DNA of 7,571 bases from Eubacterium sp. (GTDB taxonomy: Bacteria; Bacillota; Clostridia; Lachnospirales; Lachnospiraceae), in assembly GCA_024681495.1 (NCBI GenBank), contig JAILAS010000212.1, positions 1-7,571 on the forward strand, in the 5' to 3' direction. Below are positions 1 through 5,066 of this stretch, in pieces (the first letter of the stretch is position 1; each line of letters opens with the position of its first letter). The notes below the pieces were generated by a model. That model did no database searches, had not been told where the DNA came from, and was given only the letters and a program-made list of their open reading frames with translations. A program made the position numbers and the translations under genes.

Positions 1-818
1 TGAGCCTCCACCTCGACTGCACGACCGTGGAGGGAACCACGCCCGATAAGAACATTCTGCTGATTCACGGCGTCACCTATTCTTCGCACGAGTTCGACAT
101 TGACTACCGGGACTACAGCCTGGTGCGCAGGCTGGCGCGCGAGGGATACGCCGTCTGGAGACTCGATATTGCGGGCTTCGGTCAGTCCGAAGAGGTGGAG
201 GACGGATTCATGCCTGACTCCGACTATGCGGCTAAGGACATCGCCGCTGCCGCAAAAAAGATCATTAAGCTGACCGGGGTCTCTAAGATAGACGTGCTCG
301 GATGGAGCTGGGGAACGGTTACCGTGAGCAGGTTTGCTGCGGCCCATCCCGAGCTTATTAATAAGATAGTGCTCTACGCCCCCATAATCAGCGGGCTTGG
401 CGAATACGAGGTCAGCGAAGACTTCCATATTAACAGCTGGGAGCACGCCGCCGACGATTTTCAGAAGAAATCAGACGGCGGATTCGACTACGACATCACG
501 GAGTCGATTGTCATCGAGCTGTTCTGCTCGAGTTGCTGGCACTACGACGGGGACTCTAGCCCCAACGGAGGACGTAGGGACATCTGCGTATCGCAGGACG
601 AGGAGCTGATAGACCTTTCGGCAATCGAAAACCCCACGCTCGTTATCTGCGGCGACAGGGATCCCTACCTCGATTACTACAGGGTGAACACCTCGCTCGA
701 CTACCTCCCCGAGGGTTCGGCACTGGAAATTATCAAGGGAGGAGCCCACGCGTTATTGTTGGAGAAACCGTATTATCGGGATTTCCAGGACAGGGTGGTG
801 AGTTATCTGGAAGAGTAA
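1..818 (+). CDS. alpha/beta hydrolase (AB hydrolase-1 type), 5' end outside window
   Basis: This is a soluble alpha/beta-hydrolase-fold enzyme, probably an esterase or lipase-like hydrolase of unknown substrate. Numbering from the GTG at 27, the oxyanion-hole region is LLIHG (11-15), the nucleophile elbow is G-W-S-W-G with Ser94, the acid is in CGDRDPY (Asp210 or Asp212), and the catalytic His is His241 in GGAHALLLEKP. A variable lid-like insert lies around 125-195 and has a Cys-Ser-Ser-Cys. The reading frame is open from position 3 and encodes SLHLDCTT before the GTG, which has no ribosome binding site. The GTG is therefore read here as an internal Val, and the gene starts left of the window. 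It ends TAA at 816-818, 33 bp before the next hydrolase on the same strand, suggesting co-transcription. The fold is secure; the substrate is unknown. Confidence 0.88.
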   Translation, partial: SLHLDCTTVEGTTPDKNILLIHGVTYSSHEFDIDYRDYSLVRRLAREGYAVWRLDIAGFGQSEEVEDGFMPDSDYAAKDIAAAAKKIIKLTGVSKIDVLGWSWGTVTVSRFAAAHPELINKIVLYAPIISGLGEYEVSEDFHINSWEHAADDFQKKSDGGFDYDITESIVIELFCSSCWHYDGDSSPNGGRRDICVSQDEELIDLSAIENPTLVICGDRDPYLDYYRVNTSLDYLPEGSALEIIKGGAHALLLEKPYYRDFQDRVVSYLEE

Positions 819-851
819 CGGTTAAGGCATGTAGAGAGGGAGACAGAAAAG

Positions 852-1772
852 ATGAAGAAAAAACCGGTACAGAAGAAACTTTTGAGGGAGCAGATTCAGC
901 GCCGTGTAAACGCCGTGCGCTTCGTGCTGAGGCTCACCTCGAAGCAGATGGTGGACATGGAGCACACCATCGGAGATTTGGTCACTTACGAAACGGATGA
1001 GGGACCGGTCAGGGCGCTTACCTATGGATTTGAGGTGGAGGATAAGCGTCCTTTGGTAGTCAACATTCACGGCAGTGGCTTCGTCATGGGGAGCGCGGCC
1101 ATGGACGATCCCTTCATGATGCAGTTCGTGGAAAAGTGCGGGGTAAAGGTGATAAGCATCGACTACCCGCTCTCTCCGGACGTGATGTTTCCGACTGCGC
1201 TGAATCAGTGTTACGCACTGGTAAGGTACGTTAAGAAACACGCGGATGAGTTAGGGATTGACGGCGAAAGGATAGTGCTGATGGGCCACAGCGCGGGGGG
1301 CAATATCAGTTCGTCCATCTGCCTTCTGGAAAACAATGCGCCGACGCTGGGGCTTAAAGGCCTCATCCTCGACTATCCTCCCACGGACCTCAGTATGGAC
1401 CCCTACGACAAGCCCAGTCCCAAGGGCTGCCTGCCTCCTAAGCTGTGTCGCATCTTCGACGCCGCGTACTGCACGGAGGAGGAGAGGACGAACCCCCTGG
1501 TTTCGCCGGCATTGTCCACGCCGGATATGGTGAAGGGCTTCCCGCCCACGCTCGTTATAACGGCGGGGCTGGACTCCCTGGCGGAGGAGACTGAGCGATT
1601 TAAGGACACTTTGGTCGAGGCCGGGGTAGATGTGACGTTTAAGCGCTTTGAGGGCGCGATACACGGATTCACTATAATGACGGAGAAACAGAGCCGGGGG
1701 CGCGAGGGACTCTACGAGATGTCCCTGGCCGCCTGGCAGATGATGGTGGACTTTGTGAATGAGAGGATATAG
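852..1772 (+). CDS. alpha/beta hydrolase fold-3 esterase (HSL/Aes-like)
   Basis: This 306-residue protein is a member of the hormone-sensitive-lipase-like esterase family (abhydrolase_3), which hydrolyses short acyl esters. The hallmark HGGG oxyanion motif appears as HGSGF (73-77). The nucleophile is Ser147 in GHSAGG (145-150), the acid is Asp241 in AGLDSL, and the catalytic His is His271 in IHGF. The length fits the family. A basic N terminus (MKKKPVQKK) shows no hydrophobic signal, so a cytoplasmic location is expected. The ATG at 852 follows a purine-rich AGAGGGAG about 10 bases upstream, supporting this start. It lies 33 bp downstream of another hydrolase of a different subfamily, so the pair is not a recent duplication. 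It converges with the aminotransferase gene. The HGSG variant keeps the oxyanion glycines. The physiological substrate cannot be read from sequence. Confidence 0.92.
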   Translation: MKKKPVQKKLLREQIQRRVNAVRFVLRLTSKQMVDMEHTIGDLVTYETDEGPVRALTYGFEVEDKRPLVVNIHGSGFVMGSAAMDDPFMMQFVEKCGVKVISIDYPLSPDVMFPTALNQCYALVRYVKKHADELGIDGERIVLMGHSAGGNISSSICLLENNAPTLGLKGLILDYPPTDLSMDPYDKPSPKGCLPPKLCRIFDAAYCTEEERTNPLVSPALSTPDMVKGFPPTLVITAGLDSLAEETERFKDTLVEAGVDVTFKRFEGAIHGFTIMTEKQSRGREGLYEMSLAAWQMMVDFVNERI

Positions 1773-1814
1773 TGGCTCCCGTCGCCAATGAGAGGATGCA
1801 GGGAGCTCCGCCAC
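1772..1814. terminator. possible stem-loop between convergent genes
   Basis: The 51-bp gap between the convergent esterase and aminotransferase genes contains GCTCCC (1775-1780), which can pair with GGGAGC (1801-1806) across a 20-nt loop. The GTGG and CCAC sequences just outside could extend the stem with a bulge. No U-run follows on either strand, so this is a weak candidate for a shared terminator. An 11-bp direct repeat AATGAGAGGAT (1758-1768 and 1787-1797) overlaps the site. Confidence 0.3.
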
Positions 1815-1823
1815 GTTCGGGTG

Positions 1824-3026
1824 TCAGTGTGCCACGCTCCCGGCCATTCTCTCAAGCCCTGTCTTCAGCATCGCCCGCGGCATCGCCAGGTTCAGTCTGA
1901 CGCATCCCTCGGCGTTGCCTACGAACAGCTCGTTTCCTCCTTCGAGGAGCACGCCTGCCCTTTCAGCGAAAAACAGGGGCAGGCTTTTTTCATCGGGGAG
2001 CACCTTTGAAAAATCCACCCACGCGAAGTAGGTCGCGTCCGGAACAGAAAATCCTGCGTCCGGTATGTTTTCGGCCAGAAATTCCCCGGTGAAACGAAAA
2101 TTGTCGTCCAGATAGGAGCGAAGAGCATCGAGCCACTGCGCGCCCCGGGAGTAAGCCGCCTTATGTGCCGCAATGGAGAGCGGATTCAGAGCTCCCCCGG
2201 TTTTATCCCGGGATCTGAACCTCGCCCTCTCCTCTTCGTTTCGGATTATGATGTGAGAGTGCATCATTCCGGCCAGGTTGAAGCTCTTGCTGGCCGACAT
2301 GCAGGTGATGAGCCTGTCGTAATCGGGCATGATGTTCGCCATCGGCGTGTGCCGCAGCCCTGTGCGCAAAAGGTCGCAATGAATCTCGTCGGATATTATC
2401 CACAGCCCGTTCCGGGCTGCAATCCCGGCCACCCGCTCCAGTTCCTCCCGGCTCCATACGGTTCCGGTGGGATTGTGAGGGTTACATAATATCAGCATCC
2501 GGGCGGAGGGATCGGCCGCCTTTTTCTCAAGGTCGTCGAAGTCTATTTCGTACCGCCCGGAGCGGCTTGCAAGGGGGGACTCCAGGAGCCCGGTCCCGCT
2601 GTACTCACAGGCGTGAAGGAAGTATCCGTATGCGGGCGTAAAGGTTATGACCTTTTCTCCCGCGCCGACCAGATCTTCCACGAGCTGATAGAGCGCCGGA
2701 ACCACTCCCTGCGAGAATACCAGGTGCCTCTTCGGGAAGGTCAGGTCGTAGCGGGTTTTGCACCACTCGAACACGGCCTCGTAGTATTCCGGATCGGTAA
2801 CCGCGGAATACCCGAGAATCTGCCGGTCCACCCGTTCCTTTATCGCTTCGCGTATCTCGGGGGCTACGGCAAACTCCATGTCGGCCACCCACATGCGGAT
2901 AAACTCATTGTCGGCAAATGGGAACTCGCGGTGTGGATCGTCTTTAAAGATGTAATGACGCCATCCATCCACGTTCATGGAATTGGTGTTGGTTCTGTCT
3001 ATTATTTCATCGAAATTGTACTTCAT
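1824..3026 (-). CDS. MalY/PatB family PLP-dependent aminotransferase / C-S lyase
   Basis: This 400-residue fold-type I PLP enzyme belongs to the MalY/PatB (cystathionine beta-lyase-like) group. Characterised members cleave the C-S bond of cystathionine, cysteine or related thioethers to pyruvate, ammonia and a thiol. The N terminus MKYNFDEIIDRTNTNS matches the family closely, confirming the ATG at 3026. Visible landmarks are the NPHNPTG loop (182-188), Asp213 in SDEIH (pyridine nitrogen), Lys247 in SASKSFNLAG (Schiff base) and Arg377 near the C terminus (substrate carboxylate). It is full length and cytoplasmic. It starts 30 bp after the anti-sigma gene with no terminator between, so it is probably the third gene of the sigma operon. 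The upstream ribosome binding site is poor (a GGTGTGG about 12 bases away). Family assignment is firm; true substrate is uncertain, and a general aminotransferase role is possible. Confidence 0.92.
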   Translation of the reverse strand: MKYNFDEIIDRTNTNSMNVDGWRHYIFKDDPHREFPFADNEFIRMWVADMEFAVAPEIREAIKERVDRQILGYSAVTDPEYYEAVFEWCKTRYDLTFPKRHLVFSQGVVPALYQLVEDLVGAGEKVITFTPAYGYFLHACEYSGTGLLESPLASRSGRYEIDFDDLEKKAADPSARMLILCNPHNPTGTVWSREELERVAGIAARNGLWIISDEIHCDLLRTGLRHTPMANIMPDYDRLITCMSASKSFNLAGMMHSHIIIRNEEERARFRSRDKTGGALNPLSIAAHKAAYSRGAQWLDALRSYLDDNFRFTGEFLAENIPDAGFSVPDATYFAWVDFSKVLPDEKSLPLFFAERAGVLLEGGNELFVGNAEGCVRLNLAMPRAMLKTGLERMAGSVAH

Positions 3027-3056
3027 AACATATATGATACCACACCGCGAGAAGTA

Positions 3057-3938
3057 TTAGCGTATGTCGGAGAGCACATCGTCGGGGATGACGAACTCGA
3101 CCGACCCCATGTAGTACGGAGCCACGGTGCCTTCATCGAAGCAGATGACCACCTCGCCGTCCTCGTTCACGTAGAAGTCCTCGTCGGCGTCAATGCCCGT
3201 GAATTCCTCGTCCTCGATGTCCTGGTCTATGAAGTAGATGACGTTTTCGTCGGCCTTCATCTGAGCGCGCATCTGCGACTTGACAGACTCGCTGATTGGG
3301 GTGACATAATCCGCGTCTTCCGCGAAGAGGTCCGCCAGCTTTACGATATCTCCGCTCTCGAGGTCAATGGTGTAGTATTCGCTGGTTTCTGCGCTGTCGG
3401 CCGCGGTCTCGACGCAGGTGAGCTTCAGGGTGAAGTAATCGTCGGAGGTGTTAATCACTTCGGAATCAACCTTGATGTCGGTATAGCCGTCTTCTTTAAG
3501 CTGCTGCTCGTACTCATAGATGTACTGGTCCGAGAAGGCCTCAATGCGGGAGTTCACGTCCTCGACGGAAGATTCAAGCTTCTCGTCGTCAGTCTGTATT
3601 TCTTCGGTGGTGATGTCCGCTGAATGCTGTCCGTCGTTGGCGGTGTAGTTGCGGATGGTTACGAGCTTTACGATGCTGCCGATGATGGGAATCTGTTCCA
3701 TAGCGTTTGCGGCCTGCACGGACAGGTTGGGAACACTGACGAAGACGATTGCGAGGACTGCTGCAGCTGCCACGATTTTTTTGACTCTGCTACCCGGAAA
3801 TGTCGAAACTTTGAGCTGTTCCTCATGCGTCTTTTTTGCATCGTCAATGGTAGAACGCAGCGCATCCAGCTGATCGTCGGTCATGGAAACCGACTTATAT
3901 TCTTCCTTTAATTTGTCGAATTGATTTCTATTATCCAT
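3057..3938 (-). CDS. RsiV-like membrane anti-sigma factor (DUF3298/DUF4163)
   Basis: This 293-residue single-pass membrane protein is the probable anti-sigma partner of the ECF factor encoded just upstream. Residues 1-50 are cytoplasmic and charged, with an LKEEYKSV start like RsiV-type sigma-binding domains. Residues 54-70 are hydrophobic (transmembrane or signal anchor), followed by SVQAANA (73-79), a signal-peptidase-like AXA site. The extracellular part is very acidic and carries the DUF3298 signature: a YYTIDLESGDIVKLADLF stretch (188-205) and FYVNEDGEVVICFD followed by APYYMGSVEFVIP (255-285). In Bacillus subtilis, RsiV of this architecture binds lysozyme and is cut by signal peptidase and then RasP to free SigV; the same ligand here is inference. 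The ATG is preceded by AAGGAAG at about 6 bases, 14 bp after the sigma stop. Confidence 0.88.
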   Translation of the reverse strand: MDNRNQFDKLKEEYKSVSMTDDQLDALRSTIDDAKKTHEEQLKVSTFPGSRVKKIVAAAAVLAIVFVSVPNLSVQAANAMEQIPIIGSIVKLVTIRNYTANDGQHSADITTEEIQTDDEKLESSVEDVNSRIEAFSDQYIYEYEQQLKEDGYTDIKVDSEVINTSDDYFTLKLTCVETAADSAETSEYYTIDLESGDIVKLADLFAEDADYVTPISESVKSQMRAQMKADENVIYFIDQDIEDEEFTGIDADEDFYVNEDGEVVICFDEGTVAPYYMGSVEFVIPDDVLSDIR

Positions 3939-3952
3939 GGCGTCTTCCTTTC

Positions 3953-4438
3953 TTAACTTTCTAAGTCCAAATGTAATTTCTCGAGGGAACGATACATTGT
4001 GCTTTTGACAGTACTTTCTTTCATATCCAATATCTCAGCGATCTCTTTTAAGGTGAAGTCCTCGAAGTATTTGAGCTGTATGATGGCCCGCTCCCTGTCG
4101 GAGAGGTTTTCTATGGCGTTTTCGAGGTCGATGTCCGTATATGAGTCGGACGTTTCCGGCTCCTGGCTCTTTGGGGAATCGATGAAGGTCACCTTGCTTT
4201 GCTCGTTGACTTTCTTAAAAGTCGAGTTGATCATTATTCGATAAATCCACGTTCCAACGTATCGGGGTTCTTTAAGTGTGTGAGATTTCTCAATCGCCTT
4301 TATACAGCCGGTCTGAACGATATCCAGAGCGTCCTGCTCGTTGTGTACATAGCTGTATGCCAGCCTGTAGTATAAGACGTAATTTTCCAGTAGGGTTCTT
4401 TCTACCAGGTCCTGCTTTTCTATGTATGCTTTCTTCAT
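3953..4438 (-). CDS. ECF RNA polymerase sigma factor (SigV-like)
   Basis: This 161-residue extracytoplasmic-function sigma-70 factor directs RNA polymerase to stress promoters. The sigma-2 region spans about 18-90 (YYRLAYSYVHNEQDALDIVQ, then GTWIYRIMINSTF), and the sigma-4 helix-turn-helix region spans about 105-158 (LSDRERAIIQLKYFEDFTL, then EIAEILDMKESTVKSTMYRSLEKL). No C-terminal extension or sigma-3 domain is present, as usual for ECF factors. The ATG at 4438 has GGAAGAGG 8-9 bases upstream. It is followed after 14 bp by an RsiV-like anti-sigma gene, the standard arrangement of the SigV/RsiV type. The promoter in front has ECF character, implying positive autoregulation once the anti-sigma factor is destroyed. 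Family is certain; the SigV subgroup follows from the partner gene. Confidence 0.93.
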   Translation of the reverse strand: MKKAYIEKQDLVERTLLENYVLYYRLAYSYVHNEQDALDIVQTGCIKAIEKSHTLKEPRYVGTWIYRIMINSTFKKVNEQSKVTFIDSPKSQEPETSDSYTDIDLENAIENLSDRERAIIQLKYFEDFTLKEIAEILDMKESTVKSTMYRSLEKLHLDLES

Positions 4439-4530
4439 GTTTTTTACCTCTTCCGGCGAACTGAGCGGGTGTGCTACGGTATCCCGCCGGCATCGTCACG
4501 TCGTATCGCCCTTATTGATGCATCTGTTTA

Positions 4531-4560
4531 TTAGATACCCGCCGCCCCCAAAAAGTTTCA
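4531..4560 (-). promoter_or_regulatory. ECF-type autoregulatory promoter of the sigma operon
   Basis: Read on the minus strand, TGAAAC (4560-4555) followed by a T-run and a G/C-rich spacer of 17 bp leads to TATCTAA (4537-4531). TGAAAC followed by Ts is the classic -35 of Firmicute ECF sigma factors. The -10 resembles the CGTCTA type in its CTA end, with TAT in place of CGT. An A/T-rich tract lies just upstream of the -35. Transcription would start near 4524, giving an 85-nt leader before the sigma ATG at 4438. The placement before an ECF sigma gene makes autoregulation likely. No other copy of this combination was seen in the window. Confidence 0.72.
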
Positions 4561-4585
4561 AAAAAAATAAATGTTTAGAAAAGAA

Positions 4586-4672
4586 GTAACGCACCGGATG
4601 CTTTGCATCCGCGGCAGGAGGAACACCAAAAAGGTAACGCACCGGACACATCATGTCCGCGTCAGGAGGAAC
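4586..4672. repeat. 48-bp tandem repeat, each copy with a small hairpin
   Basis: GTAACGCACCGGA occurs at 4586-4598 and again at 4634-4646, and TCCGCGGCAGGAGGAAC / TCCGCGTCAGGAGGAAC occur at 4608-4624 and 4656-4672, all offset by exactly 48. Between these blocks each copy forms a hairpin: CGGATGC-TTT-GCATCCG (4595-4611) in the first and CGGACA-CATCA-TGTCCG (4643-4659) in the second. Both sides of the stem tip changed together, so pairing is preserved although the bases differ. This suggests selection for structure, in RNA or single-stranded DNA. The second copy continues into a perfect hairpin; the first does not. Confidence 0.8.
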
Positions 4673-4682
4673 TCCTGACGCG
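4658..4682. repeat. perfect 11-bp hairpin with GAA loop
   Basis: CGCGTCAGGAG (4658-4668), loop GAA, then CTCCTGACGCG (4672-4682) form a perfect 11-bp stem with a 3-nt loop. Its first two bases are shared with the hairpin of the second 48-bp repeat, so the two stems either stack with a shortened stem or compete. There is no T-run directly after it on either strand, so it is not a standard intrinsic terminator. Confidence 0.8.
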
Positions 4683-4739
4683 CAAAAATATGGCTGTAGC
4701 CGCTGATGCTTGCATCAAGCGGTTACAGTTGTATTTTTG
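4683..4739. terminator. long hairpin with A/T flanks; candidate bidirectional terminator
   Basis: CAAAAATA (4683-4690) pairs with TATTTTTG (4732-4739), and CTGTAGCCGCT (4694-4704) pairs with AGCGGTTACAG (4718-4728) with one G-T wobble. GATG/CATC closes the tip. A G/C-rich core flanked by As upstream and Ts downstream on both strands is what a bidirectional rho-independent terminator looks like. On the minus strand it would stop transcripts leaving the diguanylate cyclase before they reach the sigma promoter. The outer sequences GTAACGCAC (4634-4642) and GTGCGTTAC (4742-4750) are exact reverse complements and could close a multibranch structure around this and the two preceding hairpins. The terminator role is inference. 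Confidence 0.5.
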
Positions 4740-4754
4740 GAGTGCGTTACCATG

Positions 4755-4794
4755 CTCTCACACCACAAACACTGCGCGTTTTGTGGTGTGGGAG
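4755..4794. repeat. 15-bp hairpin with 10-nt loop
   Basis: CTCTCACACCACAAA (4755-4769) pairs with TTTGTGGTGTGGGAG (4780-4794), 15 bp with a single T-G wobble, around the loop CACTGCGCGT. Its 3' arm contains GGTGTGGG (4785-4792), which is also exactly complementary to CCCACACC at 5041-5048. It can therefore pair locally here, or with the far end of the adjacent foldback, but not both. Confidence 0.8.
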
Positions 4795-5048
4795 TAACCA
4801 GCCCTCGGGGCGATTCCGTCACCGGGAGCAGCGAATTGCATAAGGATTGATGTTTCTTAGATGGCGTTGAGTACGTAGGGAGTTTTCGCCCGGATGGCGA
4901 AAACAGGGAGATATGAGGCATGGATGCCGAATCTCTCCCGGTCCCGTCCGTTTCCGAAATCTTCCACGGCATCTTAGAAACATCATCCGAAAGGCATTCT
5001 GAGCTGCGCCGGTGACGGAATCGCCCCGAGGGCGTTAATCCCCACACC
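4785..5048. repeat. 264-bp foldback element with 83-nt arms
   Basis: The core is a perfect 25-bp inverted repeat: 4801-4825 (begins GCCCTCGGGG) against 5009-5033 (ends CCCCGAGGGC). Pairing continues outward through GTAA/TTA(A)C-like sequence to GGTGTGGG/CCCACACC. It continues inward imperfectly to a block matching 18 of 20 (4848-4867 against 4966-4985). All blocks share almost the same axis, so the arms have kept register over about 83 nt. The centre holds two more hairpins: GTTTTCGCC/GGCGAAAAC (4882-4904) and GGGAGA..GGCA/TGCC..TCTCCC (4906-4939). No transposase, no clear target-site duplication and no credible ORF are present. It may be a foldback-type mobile repeat or a large structured RNA; sequence alone does not decide. 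Confidence 0.8.
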
Positions 5049-5066
5049 CAACCCCGCATATTTCAT

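Noticed and set aside
1758..1797. 11-bp direct repeat AATGAGAGGAT at the end of the esterase gene
   Set aside because: Two short copies 29 bp apart without further structure; likely a small local duplication and not an attachment site.
2613..3623. 336-codon open frame on the plus strand antisense to the PLP enzyme and anti-sigma genes
   Set aside because: It spans two well-supported minus-strand genes and their gap, has no ribosome binding site or recognisable domain, and its Val/His/Asp-rich text is what the antisense of acidic coding sequence gives.
4586..4672. Short repeats as a CRISPR array
   Set aside because: Only two copies exist, there are no unique spacers of constant length between identical repeats, and no cas gene is nearby.
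4785..5048. Integron attC recombination site
   Set aside because: The ends carry GTAAC/GTTAA-like words but do not fit the RYYYAAC/GTTRRRY cores, and the perfect 25-bp G/C-rich stem is unlike the mismatched attC folds. No integrase or cassette is present.
5026..5057. G-quadruplex on the minus strand after the cyclase stop
   Set aside because: Four G-tracts occur, but one loop is about 12 nt and one tract is inside the 25-bp foldback stem, so a quadruplex would have to compete with a much stronger duplex.
4715..5059. 114-codon open frame on the minus strand across the structured block
   Set aside because: It runs through both foldback arms and several hairpins, has a composition rich in Ser/Pro/Arg/Thr without domain pattern, and is explained by G/C-rich inverted repeats rather than coding selection.
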